Source: Tillus elongatus
Taxonomy: Eukaryota; Arthropoda; Insecta; Coleoptera; Cleridae
Length of the DNA stretch: 64,000 nt
Reading direction: 5' to 3'
Assembly (NCBI GenBank): GCA_964006375.1
Contig: OZ023270.1
Coordinates: forward strand, 51,085,120 to 51,149,119
Of this stretch, positions 10,830 to 22,372 are shown piece by piece (positions within the stretch are counted from its first letter, which is position 1; each line of letters starts with the position of its first letter). The position numbers and the translations under genes are program-made. The notes beneath the pieces are model-generated. The model ran no database searches and was not told where the DNA came from. It saw nothing but the letters and a program-made list of their open reading frames with translations.

Positions 10830-11253
10830 AGATAAATGGAGCCCAAACAATGGCTCGTTATAATACAATGTCGCCTTCTCACGGTAAGAACCGCTGAGTC
10901 AGCCGTCGTCTTAACGGAGCCAAGAACTTTGCAGGTTCAAAGTGCAAGTAGAACGGAATATCACTGTGAGAATCTACATCAGCAGATTCCTTGTTTATCC
11001 AGAGACAATAGTGCCACGCCTGGAGGGAAGACTATAAAGAGGCTACTCACAGAGGTAGAACCGTTCATTCTTGTTCCGAGTTAGTCATTAAGCACACCGA
11101 GTGCATAGACATTAGATCACATGTAGGTTAATCGTCTTATTTTAGTATATTATATTATTGATTTTTCTTGTAACTAAATAATTAAGTATTGATTGTTCAA
11201 AGTATTAAATAAATTGTTTTAAAAATTCAAACGCGTTAACCGTGAAGTTAAGT
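10830..11253 (+). repeat. 5' LTR of element 1
   Basis: 424 bp from AGATAAATGG to GTTAAGT. Contains a possible TATA region (CTATAAAGAGG near 11033), a TTAGTCATT initiator-like site and an AATAAA signal near 11207. Differs at about six sites from 17986-18409. Confidence 0.9.
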
Positions 11254-11268
11254 GGCGCAGTCGTTAGT
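11253..11268 (+). promoter_or_regulatory. Primer-binding site, tRNA-Ser type
   Basis: TGGCGCAGTCGTTAG directly after the LTR. It matches the tRNA-Ser-type primer sites known for 17.6/297-like errantiviruses. The same site is found in element 2. Confidence 0.8.
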
Positions 11269-11405
11269 ATTGGTTAGAAAACCGAAAGCATATCGATTTT
11301 TAAGCGTATCGACGCCTAATAACCAATTCGAGCCAAGCAGAGCCAAGTTAAAGCAGAAATAGTGGCCAAGCAGAGCCAAATGGAAGCAGCAACCATCGTA
11401 TTATG

Positions 11406-11411
11406 GTAAGT
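11406..11411 (+). promoter_or_regulatory. Candidate splice donor for env mRNA
   Basis: ATG followed by the consensus GTAAGT, upstream of gag. Errantiviruses express env from a spliced RNA, and env of this element lacks its own upstream ATG, so a leader ATG spliced to env is plausible. Confidence 0.45.
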
Positions 11412-11469
11412 TTACTGCTATCCCATTTTTACATTTCCAATTTTTATATGTGTTGTATTGAAACGTCAT

Positions 11470-12678
11470 ATGTCTGATTCAGAGGAAGAATCACAAAGTT
11501 TATGTAACATAGAGTATAGATTTAGATCAATCAGCATTAGCGACAATAACAGAACAGTAAATCATTCAAATATTAATAAGAGTAGTAATAGTAGCAACAT
11601 GACAGACCAATTCAAAGAATTTTTCTTAAAAGCTATTCCCAAATTCGATGGGCAACCAGCCAACGTAGGCAACTTTTTAAAAGAATGTGACTTGGTCATG
11701 AACCAGTTCTACGTGCCAAACGAGAATCTGTATATGAATCACTTCTTGCTAAATTATGTTCAAACTAAACTAACGGGAACAGCCCGGCTTATAGTAAATA
11801 CAAAGATAATTAATACGTGGGCAGACCTGAGAGAGGCCATTGTTCAGAATTTCAGCGATCAAAGAGATGATCACAGTTTATTAGCTGAGATGTTAACCTT
11901 GAAACAGCGTAATGCTGAAGACGCACTGTCGTGCGCTAACAGATGCCGTCATATAGAGCAATTGCTCATCTCGAGTTTAATAGCTAACGAGCAAAATGAA
12001 GGCGTGCGATTAATTAAGAAAGACATATACCAGAATCAAACATTAAAAGCGTTCTTGGGAGGGTTACGCAATCCGTTAGGGCTTGTCCTGCGTGGTCAAG
12101 CACCTTCGAGCATAGAACAAGCTTTGAAATTCGTATTCGCAGAAGAAAATTTCGATTATAGAGATAAAACAATAAATAAGAATTTCAGTAATAATAATAA
12201 ATTAGAAGGACAGAACCGTACGTTCTTTCAGAGACAAAATAACCCACCTTTTCAGAATGTACAATTTCAGAGACCTTTCCAAACAAACTTTAGACCATTT
12301 CAACAACATAATAATCAAAACAATCACACAAATTCCCAGCCTAGACAAAATCAACAATTTGTACAGAAGCAAAATTTTTCGAGTCAATTTAGGCGACCCA
12401 ACTTCAATAATCAACCAGGTCGACCCAATGTAAATCATAATGCTAACAGAAATTATCACGAACCAATGGAAGTAGATAGTTCTAACACTAGACTGTTATT
12501 ACCAAGGAGAGCAGCTTACGTAAATAATATAGAATTTCATGAGAACGAAGTAAATGAAACAAATTACGATTTAAATTATGTAAACGAAGAATTAAATTAC
12601 GAAAATTCGCCAGTTGAGGAATACGATATCCAACAGCGAAATTTTCCCACTGCAGGGCCCTCAACGAGAGAACCGTGA
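11470..12678 (+). CDS. gag: Gag of element 1
   Basis: Structural capsid polyprotein of about 402 residues. The ATG at 11470 (MSDSEEES) is chosen because element 2 starts with a matching MSDSETET; the frame opens 12 bases earlier without ATG. A helical capsid-like region occupies about residues 40-230 and includes KAIPKFDGQPANVGNFL and FSDQRDDHSLLAEML. A long Asn/Gln/Phe-rich basic tail follows. There is no CCHC knuckle, as is usual for errantiviruses. The stop at 12676-12678 falls inside the open pol frame, which lies in the -1 frame, so pol is probably made by frameshifting. Confidence 0.88.
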   Translation: MSDSEEESQSLCNIEYRFRSISISDNNRTVNHSNINKSSNSSNMTDQFKEFFLKAIPKFDGQPANVGNFLKECDLVMNQFYVPNENLYMNHFLLNYVQTKLTGTARLIVNTKIINTWADLREAIVQNFSDQRDDHSLLAEMLTLKQRNAEDALSCANRCRHIEQLLISSLIANEQNEGVRLIKKDIYQNQTLKAFLGGLRNPLGLVLRGQAPSSIEQALKFVFAEENFDYRDKTINKNFSNNNKLEGQNRTFFQRQNNPPFQNVQFQRPFQTNFRPFQQHNNQNNHTNSQPRQNQQFVQKQNFSSQFRRPNFNNQPGRPNVNHNANRNYHEPMEVDSSNTRLLLPRRAAYVNNIEFHENEVNETNYDLNYVNEELNYENSPVEEYDIQQRNFPTAGPSTREP

Positions 12679-15600
12679 TAGATATAAATAATATGAATAC
12701 ATTATGTAAGTTACCGTATATAGAATTAAACGAAATATCAGGTAAATTTTTGTTAGACTCAGGATCTTCAAAAAATCTTTTGAATCCTGCTGTAGCATAT
12801 TATAAGTTCCCTAAAAACATATTTACGCATGATTTTACCATACGCACCGTGCATGGTATTTTGAAGCACTGTAAGCGTGCACGTATTAAACTTAAATCGA
12901 TTTCAGAGGAAATACAAGAGTTCTGCCTGTTTAACTTTAACACATTTTTTTCGGGATTGATTGGGATGGAATTTCTGAAACGAAACGAAGCTAAAATAGA
13001 TTTTAAGGAGCACAAACTGTATATAGGCAAGAATATTATACCAATAAAATTCACAGATCTTAGCGAAAGTCAATCGGGACATACAGAAACCAAACCAGAT
13101 GGTTTAGTGCTACCCGAGACTCATTTAAATTTAAACAATATAATAACCCAGCAGTATTTCGTACGTAATGAAGAACTTGAGACAATTAATCACGTACTAA
13201 ATAATAACCAAGCTTATAATGTAAGAGATAGGCCATTCAGCAGATTAAATAAACAATATGCATCTGAAACCAGATACAGCCAAAGGCGAAGTCCGTTTGC
13301 ACCAGTAGTTATACAAAATAACAATTCTAGTACAACTCATATTAATAATTTAAACACTTACGATACGGGGCGTAATCAAAAACGAATTAATAATGAGAAT
13401 GTCTTAATTGAACAAATAGATACAGGAGAATTAAATGACGAGGAAAAACAATTGTTATTTAGTTTATTATTAGAATATCAGGACATATTTTAAAATAAAA
13501 ACGAACCATTGACGCACACAAATGCGATAAAACATAGAATAAGGACAACAGACGACATACCTGTCCATTCTAAATTATATAGATACCCGTACGTACATAA
13601 ACCGGAAGTAGACAGACAAATAAATGACATGTTAAGACAAAAAACAATTAGGAAAAGCCACAGCCCATATAGCTCACCTATTTGGGTTATATCAAAGAAA
13701 ATGGACAAGTCAAATAAACAAAAATGGAGAATTGTGGTGGACTATAGGAAACTAAATGAAAAAACAATACCGGACAGACACCCAATTCCCAAAATTGATG
13801 AAATACTGGACAAAATTGGGCGAGACCAATATTTTTCGACGATCGATTTGATCTCTGGGTATCACCATAATGAAATGGACCCCAGGGACATAGAAAAAAC
13901 AGCGTTTACCACCGATACAGGCCATTGGGAGTACACCAGGATGCCGTTCGGGTTATCTGGGGCTCCAGCGACCTTTTCTAGGCTCATGCAGAACGTATTC
14001 GAAGGCCTAATTGGACAAACATGCCTTGTATATATGGATGACGTCATAGTTTTCTCCACCTCTTTACAGGAACACCTTGAGAAACTAAAACTAGTATTCG
14101 AGCGCTTCAGGCAAAGCAACTTAAAGATGCAGCTAGACAAAAGCGATTTCCTAAGGAAGGAAGCCGAGTTTTTAGGACACGTGGTCAGCCCAGGCGGGAT
14201 TTGTCCGAATCCAAAGAAACTGAACGCAATAAGGAAATTCCCGATACCTAAAACCCCAAAGGAAATAAAATCATTCCTAGAATTAGTTGGATACTATCGT
14301 AAATTCATAGAAAACTTCGCACACGTTACGAAACCACTAACAAAATGTTTAAGGAAAAACTCGAAGATAAACGTGAACGACGAAGAATACATTGCTGCCT
14401 TTAACTCATGTAAAGACATATTAATGAATTCACCTGTACTTATATCACCGGGTTTTTCTAAAGACTTTATATTAACAACCGACGCTTCAAACGTAGCGAT
14501 AGCTGGAATATTAAGCCAGGGCGAACCCAATGCGGATCACCCGATAGCTTACGCCAGCCGGACATTAAACGACACCGAATCCAGGTACAGCACAATCGAG
14601 AAAGAATTATTAGCCATCGTGTGGGCAACTAACTATTTTAGACCATACTTATACGGAAGGAAATTCACTATATACACGGACCACAAACCTTTAAAATGGT
14701 TATTTTCGTTGAAACAACCAAATTCAAAATTGCTCCGTTGGAGATTAAAATTGGAAGAATATGAATTTAAAATTGAATACAAAAAAGGAAAGCTAAACTG
14801 CGCAGCAGATGCACTGTCCAGAGTAGAAATAAACCCACTAGACATAGATAATCAGTCAATGGCGAATAATATCGATGAGGAGGAAGAAATCATAGAAATT
14901 GACGATGACGACACAGCAAACTCGAATGCGGACTCGTATTCAGCACCAGGCATACCAATACTCGAGGAAGAAATCGTTAACAGCAAAACCAATCAGATAG
15001 TTTTTAAAAATACGGATAAACCAGACATATTCTCAGTCAGAAGAGACATAAGAAATTTCATATACGCCAACTTCAATTTAAATAAACCCGATCAGATAGA
15101 GAAATTTATAAAAGAATACTGTTTACCACAAAGGAAATATTATTGCATTTTTGTAAATGAACAAGATTACGAACTAGTAAGTTCGGCAATCAATAAAAAC
15201 TTTAATAACGAGGAATCACCCAAATTTTATAGATGTCTGGAAATTAGGAATGAAATTAACGAGGACGAATTAACCGAGACTATAATGAAATATCACGAGG
15301 GGAAGAGTAACCATCGCGGGGCTGATGAGACTTACCTAAGAATGAAGAAAATATACTACTATCCCAACTTAAAGAAACATATAGAGGAATATGTACGAAA
15401 TTGCGAATTATGCAAAACGTGCAAATACAATAGGAAACCGGTACAAATAGCATTGGAACACACCCCCACAGCATCTAAACCGTTAGAGATATTACACATT
15501 GACACATTCCAAATTGAACAAGCTATCTTCCTAACAATTATAGATCCATTTAGTAAATTTGGCCAAGCATTTCCAATAAAAAGTAAAAGTGCTACTGAAA

Positions 15601-16286
15601 TTGCAAAAAACTTGATCAAGTACTTTTCACAGTATGGAGCGTGTAAAATAATAATCGCAGACCCAGCTACGGAGTTTTCAAACCAGGTAATTAAAGAACT
15701 ATTAGAAACATATCAGATAGAGTTACATATAACAACACCGCAAAACCCAACATCCAATGGACCTATCGAAAGATTTCACAGCACGATTATTGAACATTAT
15801 CGATTATTCAAAATGAAATTTAAAAATATGAAACCCATAGACTTAATACCATATTGTATATTCGCTTACAACTCGACAATACACTCACAGACACTAAAAC
15901 CACCTTTTGATTTAATATTTGGCTACATACCAGAAATGTTTAACTATGACCCGGAAGTCATAATTACACAGGAATACAACGTACAACATAAAGATTTAAT
16001 GCAAATTATTTACGAGATAGTCAGAAGCAGGATAGAGAATTCAAAAATAAAAACGTTACAACGGACAAATAAAAACACGAACCAACCGTTCAAGGAAGGT
16101 GATATTGTCTATAAAAAGATACCACCAGGCTTTCATAAAAAACATAAAAACCCATTTTCAGGACCGTACTCAATAATATCCCTATTAGAACATAACAAAG
16201 CTATTTTAATAAATCATAAAAATGACGAACAGACGATAGCACATTTAAGAAATTTACGTATTGCAGGTTCCATGCCACGGGAATAA
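12675..16286 (+). pseudogene. pol: Pol of element 1 (protease-RT-RNase H-integrase), in-frame stop
   Basis: One frame, split by a TAA at 13491-13493. The first part (about 272 codons) holds the aspartic protease, with LLDSGSSKNLL near residue 27. After the stop the frame continues with RT (YMDDVIVF near 14030), RNase H (TTDASNVAIAG and YTDHKPLKWL) and integrase. The integrase has the HHCC zinc finger (YHEG, NHRG, CELCKTC) and the D,D,E triad (HIDTF, IADPATEF, GPIERFHS). Element 2 has Tyr where this copy has the stop, so this is a nonsense mutation. The frame runs 14 codons to the first ATG at 13509 beyond the stop. There is no ATG at the gag junction, fitting expression as Gag-Pol. Confidence 0.9.
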
Positions 16287-16303
16287 CAGGCCAAATACAA
16301 GAC

Positions 16304-17963
16304 TTGACAGACAACCCAGGCATGTTACCAAAGAAATTAGGCACAGTATACACTGAGACTAGCACCTGGAATCTGATACACATACATGACTTGACACAAT
16401 TACATAGAGACTACAACCAAATAAAAAGACACTACGCCAATACAGTTACCTTCATGACAAAAGATTACCATTCTGAATATCATAATTTCATATTGACATT
16501 GAATTTCACCATAGATAATGTAGACGATATATTTTATAGGATTTTTCCAAATAACAATATTATTAATAGACAAAAACGTGGACTAATAAACGGACTAGGT
16601 TCTATATTTAAGTCAATCACGGGGAATCTCGATTCACAAGATGGGGAACGCATTCAACAAGCATTAGAAGTCTTAACGACAGATCAAAATAAAATTCATG
16701 AACTTTTTAGGTCTCAAAATTCAATCATGCTCGAGGCCATCGTCGAGTTTAATAGAACGATAGTAGGATTGAGTCATAACCAAGGCACGATAGTAAATAG
16801 GATAAATGAATTAGGTAATACAGTAGAAAGCCTGCGAAGTGAACAATTAACTCACTATCATCGCATTAAGATCCTAGAGTTACTCATGCAGCTAGGACAA
16901 TTATTAAACAATATTCAAGAAATGACACTAACAACAGAAAATGCCATCACTTTTGCAAAATTAGGAATCTTTCACACATCCATACTAAAACCAACATTTA
17001 TAATAAAAGAAATCAATAAAATACAAAATTATGCAACTAATGCTAAAGTAATAACAACCACTGATCTAAATCTATACGAAAAAGTATTTAAAATAAAAGC
17101 AGTCCAAAACAATTTCAAAATTATATTTCAAATAGAAATACCTCTGGTAGATGAATCAGAATATGATTATTATCAATTATATACATTACCTGTCCCTAGA
17201 AAGACACCTTTTTACCATGATAATTCCTAGAACCAAATACCTTATCCTAAGCAGTAAACAATATGCCTATCGTAATGAAGAATGTCAAAATTTAAAGAAC
17301 CAGATATATTTTTGCAAAGACGACAATCTAACAACCATGAATGATCAAAACCCATGTGAAATAAAGCTAATAAAATTTCAAAAACCTATTAACAATTGTA
17401 ATCAAGAATTAGTCAAAATTAATAGAACCACAGTTTCGAGATATGGAACCAGTCAGTATATAGTTATAGCACCCGAAGAAACTAACGCCAGAATAACTTG
17501 CAAGGAACAGGAGTGGACCAACATCATCAAGGGTACAAAATTAATCAACCTGCAACCAAATTGCCAATTAACCATAGGCCACAAAATCTACAAGACCGGC
17601 CCAGCAACAGCAGAAACACAACAACTATTCAACCTGCCTACACTAGAAACCCCCATTCCAGAAGATCAACCAAATCCAGGACCAGTACCCGAAATATCAT
17701 TAGAAAACGTACAGCTACACAACATCAATCAAATCCAACACCAACTTCAAAAAATTAAACAAAATATACCAGGACCTATAACAATACCAATCCACCACCT
17801 GAGTATATGGACAATATTACTGTACATAGCTGTCTTAATAACCATCAGAACTATAGCAGTCCGAATGGGGTTGAAGAAACGAAGAACCAACAAAGAAGAT
17901 AAAGGAACAAAAACAGGAACCACCGAGTCCGGATTTCCGTTGAAAATCCGGAACAAACCATAG
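16304..17963 (+). pseudogene. env: Env-like glycoprotein of element 1, frameshifted
   Basis: Membrane fusion glycoprotein resembling the F-type envelope of errantiviruses. The first frame is open 16304-17230 and the second 17151-17963; they should be one protein. The inverted copy at 19917-21578 is uninterrupted and carries two extra bases (AC) at the matching position near 17208, so this copy has a 2-bp deletion (or that one an insertion). Visible features: RQKR furin-type site at 16568-16579 followed by a Gly-rich hydrophobic fusion-peptide-like segment, helical heptad regions behind it, several N-X-S/T sites, a cluster of cysteines in the C-terminal half, a membrane anchor near 17800-17862 (LSIWTILLYIAVL) and a basic tail. 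No ATG precedes it, which suggests spliced expression. Confidence 0.82.
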
Positions 17964-17970
17964 CTTCGTC

Positions 17971-17985
17971 TTTAAAAAGGGGAGG
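17971..17985 (+). promoter_or_regulatory. Polypurine tract of element 1
   Basis: AAAAAGGGGAGG immediately before the right LTR; the usual site for plus-strand priming. Confidence 0.8.
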
Positions 17986-18409
17986 AGATAAATGGAGCCC
18001 AAACAATGGCCCGTTATAATACAATGTCGCCTTCCCACGGTAAGAACCGCTGAGTCAGCCGTCGTCTTAACGGAGCCAAGAACTTTGCAGGTTCAAAGTG
18101 CAAGTAGAACGGAATATCACTGTGAGAATCTACATCAGCAGATTCCTTGTTTATCCAGAGACAATAGTGCCACGCCTGGAGGGAAGACTATAAAGAGGCT
18201 ACTCACAGAGGTAGAACCGTTCATTCTTGTTCCGAGTTAGTCATTAAGCACACCGAGTGCATAGACATTAGATCACATGTAGGTTGATCGTCTTATTTTA
18301 GTATATTATATTATTGATTTTTCTTGTAACTAAATAATTAAGTATTGATTGTTCAAAGTATTAAATAAATTGTTTTAAAAATTCAAACGTCTTAACCGCG
18401 AAGTTAAGT
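17986..18409 (+). repeat. 3' LTR of element 1
   Basis: 424 bp matching 10830-11253, followed by the CGCG target duplication at 18410-18413. Confidence 0.92.
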
Positions 18410-18700
18410 CGCGTAACTGTGAAGTGGGTTGGATGTGCTAGAGAGGAGGTCATTGATGTGGAGCAGAAACAAAGTAGGGGCTAAAGCTGAACCTTGAGGA
18501 ACTTCTGCATTAATTGGATACAGTTTAGAGGAATGGCCATCCACAACAACAGAAATGCTCCTGTTGGAGAGAAAATTTGCTGTCCAGGTACAAAGTTTTG
18601 GTGGTAGGCCATAGGCCGGAAGTTTATTAAGCAGCGCTGCGTGCCAGACCTGGTCGAATGCTTTGCATATGTCTAGAGCGACAATTTTTATAAAGGATGC
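18410..18700 (-). pseudogene. LINE-B RT part, minus strand (continuation)
   Basis: Continues the copy interrupted at 10829. On the minus strand it reads IVALDICKAFDQVWHAALLN, the second RT block, then PINAEVPQGSALAP. Homology to the intact LINE-B ends near 18700. The stretch 18701-18930 is unassigned and occurs three times in the window (here, 18951-19180 inverted, 22400-22630). Confidence 0.8.
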
Positions 18701-18926
18701 ATTCTAAATAAAACTGTCGAAAATGATTAACCTTAACTGTCACTATACAAATTTTGCTCAGATCTTGATCTAATTTTTTTTTTCAACACCAGCATGTCTT
18801 CAACCTTTCTTCATTCTAAACTTAACTTCAAACTACAGTCCATCCCTATTTACTACCAAAAAACTTTAAATGTTAAAATTCTTGCAACTATAATTTTGAC
18901 GTGTCAACATGACTTTTTTTACAGGA

Positions 18927-18954
18927 TAATATATATATATATATATATATATTA
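18927..18954. repeat. Short (AT)n at palindrome centre
   Basis: The symmetry axis of the large palindrome lies in this tract. The corresponding array in the third copy (22634-22723) is about 90 bp. Confidence 0.9.
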
Positions 18955-19470
18955 TCCTGTAAAAAAAGTCATGTTGACACGTCAAAATTATAGTTGCAAG
19001 AATTTTAACATTTAAAGTTTTTTGGTAGTAAATAGGGATGGACTGTAGTTTGAAGTTAAGTTTAGAATGAAGAAAGGTTGAAGACATGCTGGTGTTGAAA
19101 AAAAAATTAGATCAAGATCTGAGCAAAATTTGTATAGTGACAGTTAAGGTTAATCATTTTCGACAGTTTTATTTAGAATGCATCCTTTATAAAAATTGTC
19201 GCTCTAGACATATGCAAAGCATTCGACCAGGTCTGGCACGCAGCGCTGCTTAATAAACTTCCGGCCTATGGCCTACCACCAAAACTTTGTACCTGGACAG
19301 CAAATTTTCTCTCCAACAGGAGCATTTCTGTTGTTGTGGATGGCCATTCCTCTAAACTGTATCCAATTAATGCAGAAGTTCCTCAAGGTTCAGCTTTAGC
19401 CCCTACTTTGTTTCTGCTCCACATCAATGACCTCCTCTCTAGCACATCCAACCCACTTCACAGTTACGCG

Positions 19471-19894
19471 ACTTAACTTCGCGGTTAAGACGTTTGAATT
19501 TTTAAAACAATTTATTTAATACTTTGAACAATCAATACTTAATTATTTAGTTACAAGAAAAATCAATAATATAATATACTAAAATAAGACGATCAACCTA
19601 CATGTGATCTAATGTCTATGCACTCGGTGTGCTTAATGACTAACTCGGAACAAGAATGAACGGTTCTACCTCTGTGAGTAGCCTCTTTATAGTCTTCCCT
19701 CCAGGCGTGGCACTATTGTCTCTGGATAAACAAGGAATCTGCTGATGTAGATTCTCACAGTGATATTCCGTTCTACTTGCACTTTGAACCTGCAAAGTTC
19801 TTGGCTCCGTTAAGACGACGGCTGACTCAGCGGTTCTTACCGTGGGAAGGCGACATTGTATTATAACGGGCCATTGTTTGGGCTCCATTTATCT
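19471..19894 (-). repeat. Inverted extra LTR
   Basis: Third LTR of element 1. It shares the variants of the right LTR (for example GTAGGTTGATCG), not those of the left, so it was copied from 17986-18409. A polypurine tract precedes it on the minus strand. Confidence 0.92.
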
Positions 19895-19916
19895 CCTCCC
19901 CTTTTTAAAGACGAAG

Positions 19917-21578
19917 CTATGGTTTGTTCCGGATTTTCAACGGAAATCCGGACTCGGTGGTTCCTGTTTTTGTTCCTTTATCTTCTTTGTTGGTTCTTCG
20001 TTTCTTCAACCCCATTCGGACTGCTATAGTTCTGATGGTTATTAAGACAGCTATGTACAGTAATATTGTCCATATACTCAGGTGGTGGATTGGTATTGTT
20101 ATAGGTCCTGGTATATTTTGTTTAATTTTTTGAAGTTGGTGTTGGATTTGATTGATGTTGTGTAGCTGTACGTTTTCTAATGATATTTCGGGTACTGGTC
20201 CTGGATTTGGTTGATCTTCTGGAATGGGGGTTTCTAGTGTAGGCAGGTTGAATAGTTGTTGTGTTTCTGCTGTTGCTGGGCCGGTCTTGTAGATTTTGTG
20301 GCCTATGGTTAATTGGCAATTTGGTTGCAGGTTGATTAATTTTGTACCCTTGATGATGTTGGTCCACTCCTGTTCCTTGCAAGTTATTCTGGCGTTAGTT
20401 TCTTCGGGTGCTATAACTATATACTGACTGGTTCCATATCTCGAAACTGTGGTTCTATTAATTTTGACTAATTCTTGATTACAATTGTTAATAGGTTTTT
20501 GAAATTTTATTAGCTTTATTTCACATGGGTTTTGATCATTCATGGTTGTTAGATTGTCGTCTTTGCAAAAATATATCTGGTTCTTTAAATTTTGACATTC
20601 TTCATTACGATAGGCATATTGTTTACTGCTTAGGATAAGGTATTTGGTTCTAGGAATTATCATGGTAAAAAGGTGTGTCTTTCTAGGGACAGGTAATGTA
20701 TATAATTGATAATAATCATATTCTGATTCATCTACCAGAGGTATTTCTATTTGAAATATAATTTTGAAATTGTTTTGCACTGCTTTTATTTTAAATACTT
20801 TTTCGTATAGATTTAGATCAGTGGTTGTTATTACTTTAGCATTAGTTGCATAATTTTGTATTTTATTGATTTCTTTTATTATAAATGTTGGTTTTAGTAT
20901 GGATGTGTGAAAGATTCCTAATTTTGCAAAAGTGATGGCATTTTCTGTTGTTAGTGTCATTTCTTGAATATTGTTTAATAATTGTCCTAGCTGCATGAGT
21001 AACTCTAGGATCTTAATGCGATGATAGTGAGTTAATTGTTCACTTCGCAGGCTTTCTACTGTATTACCTAATTCATTTATCCTATTTACTATCGTGCCTT
21101 GGTTATGACTCAATCCTACTATCGTTCTATTAAACTCGACGATGGCCTCGAGCATGATTGAATTTTGAGACCTAAAAAGTTCATGAATTTTATTTTGATC
21201 TGTCGTTAAGACTTCTAATGCTTGTTGAATGCGTTCCCCATCTTGTGAATCGAGATTCCCCGTGATTGACTTAAATATAGAACCTAGTCCGTTTATTAGT
21301 CCACGTTTTTGTCTATTAATAATATTGTTATTTGGAAAAATCCTATAAAATATATCGTCTACATTATCTATGGTGAAATTCAATGTCAATATGAAATTAT
21401 GATATTCAGAATGGTAATCTTTTGTCATGAAGGTAACTGTATTGGCGTAGTGTCTTTTTATTTGGTTGTAGTCTCTATGTAATTGTGTCAAGTCATGTAT
21501 GTGTATCAGATTCCAGGTGCTAGTCTCAGTGTATACTGTGCCTAATTTCTTTGGTAACATGCCTGGGTTGTCTGTCAA
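19917..21578 (-). CDS. env: Env-like glycoprotein, uninterrupted inverted copy
   Basis: A single open frame of 553 codons, identical to the two env pieces at 16304-17963 except for two added bases that join their frames. The furin-type RQKR site falls near 21302-21313. The membrane anchor and basic tail lie near 20020-20080. The frame begins without ATG, as in the other copy. It sits in the palindrome's right arm, next to the extra LTR but without gag or most of pol, so it has no normal promoter or splice leader. Whether it is a real duplicate or an assembly effect decides its meaning. Confidence 0.82.
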   Translation of the reverse strand: MTDNPGMLPKKLGTVYTETSTWNLIHIHDLTQLHRDYNQIKRHYANTVTFMTKDYHSEYHNFILTLNFTIDNVDDIFYRIFPNNNIINRQKRGLINGLGSIFKSITGNLDSQDGERIQQALEVLTTDQNKIHELFRSQNSIMLEAIVEFNRTIVGLSHNQGTIVNRINELGNTVESLRSEQLTHYHRIKILELLMQLGQLLNNIQEMTLTTENAITFAKLGIFHTSILKPTFIIKEINKIQNYATNAKVITTTDLNLYEKVFKIKAVQNNFKIIFQIEIPLVDESEYDYYQLYTLPVPRKTHLFTMIIPRTKYLILSSKQYAYRNEECQNLKNQIYFCKDDNLTTMNDQNPCEIKLIKFQKPINNCNQELVKINRTTVSRYGTSQYIVIAPEETNARITCKEQEWTNIIKGTKLINLQPNCQLTIGHKIYKTGPATAETQQLFNLPTLETPIPEDQPNPGPVPEISLENVQLHNINQIQHQLQKIKQNIPGPITIPIHHLSIWTILLYIAVLITIRTIAVRMGLKKRRTNKEDKGTKTGTTESGFPLKIRNKP

Positions 21579-21595
21579 GTCTTGTATTTGGCCTG

Positions 21596-22372
21596 TTATT
21601 CCCGTGGCATGGAACCTGCAATACGTAAATTTCTTAAATGTGCTATCGTCTGTTCGTCATTTTTATGATTTATTAAAATAGCTTTGTTATGTTCTAATAG
21701 GGATATTATTGAGTACGGTCCTGAAAATGGGTTTTTATGTTTTTTATGAAAGCCTGGTGGTATCTTTTTATAGACAATATCACCTTCCTTGAACGGTTGG
21801 TTCGTGTTTTTATTTGTCCGTTGTAACGTTTTTATTTTTGAATTCTCTATCCTGCTTCTGACTATCTCGTAAATAATTTGCATTAAATCTTTATGTTGTA
21901 CGTTGTATTCCTGTGTAATTATGACTTCCGGGTCATAGTTAAACATTTCTGGTATGTAGCCAAATATTAAATCAAAAGGTGGTTTTAGTGTCTGTGAGTG
22001 TATTGTCGAGTTGTAAGCGAATATACAATATGGTATTAAGTCTATGGGTTTCATATTTTTAAATTTCATTTTGAATAATCGATAATGTTCAATAATCGTG
22101 CTGTGAAATCTTTCGATAGGTCCATTGGATGTTGGGTTTTGCGGTGTTGTTATATGTAACTCTATCTGATATGTTTCTAATAGTTCTTTAATTACCTGGT
22201 TTGAAAACTCCGTAGCTGGGTCTGCGATTATTATTTTACACGCTCCATACTGTGAAAAGTACTTGATCAAGTTTTTTGCAATTTCAGTAGCACTTTTACT
22301 TTTTATTGGAAATGCTTGGCCAAATTTACTAAATGGATCTATAATTGTTAGGAAGATAGCTTGTTCAATTTG
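21596..22372 (-). pseudogene. pol: Integrase C-terminal fragment, inverted
   Basis: Inverted copy of the integrase catalytic core (starting after the first catalytic Asp) and C-terminal domain. The palindrome junction fuses it in frame to unrelated upstream sequence, so an open frame runs 22501-21596 whose first ~43 residues come from the 18700-type repeat. This is a by-product of the rearrangement. Confidence 0.85.

Larger units (their letters stand above)
10830..18409 (+). mobile_element. Errantivirus-like LTR element 1 (Ty3/gypsy with env)
   Basis: A 7580-bp element: LTR, tRNA-Ser-type primer site, gag, protease, RT/RNase H/integrase, env, polypurine tract, LTR, flanked by CGCG. The LTRs are 424 bp each and differ at about six positions, so the insertion is fairly recent. 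The reading frames are damaged by one in-frame stop in pol and a 2-bp change in env. The gag-pol-env order, absence of a gag zinc knuckle and furin-cleaved fusion-type env match insect errantiviruses. Confidence 0.93.
15510..18940 (+). repeat. Palindrome, left arm
   Basis: 3431 bp that reappear as reverse complement at 18941-22372. The symmetry axis lies between 18940 and 18941 inside ACAGGATAAT(AT)nATTATCCTGT. The arm covers the integrase core, env, right LTR of element 1, LINE-B sequence and 18700-18930. The only arm differences I found are a 2-bp indel in env and one base in a T10/A9 run. Confidence 0.93.
18941..22372 (-). repeat. Palindrome, right arm
   Basis: Reverse complement of 15510-18940. 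It ends at 22372 inside the integrase core, where sequence jumps to a third copy of 18662-18930. Four bases (TTTG, 22369-22372) are shared by both sides of this junction. Confidence 0.93.

Noticed and set aside
19842..20382. Plus-strand ORFs at 19842-20382 mirrored by minus-strand ORFs at 17498-18038
   Set aside because: They are opposite-strand shadows of env in the palindrome arms.
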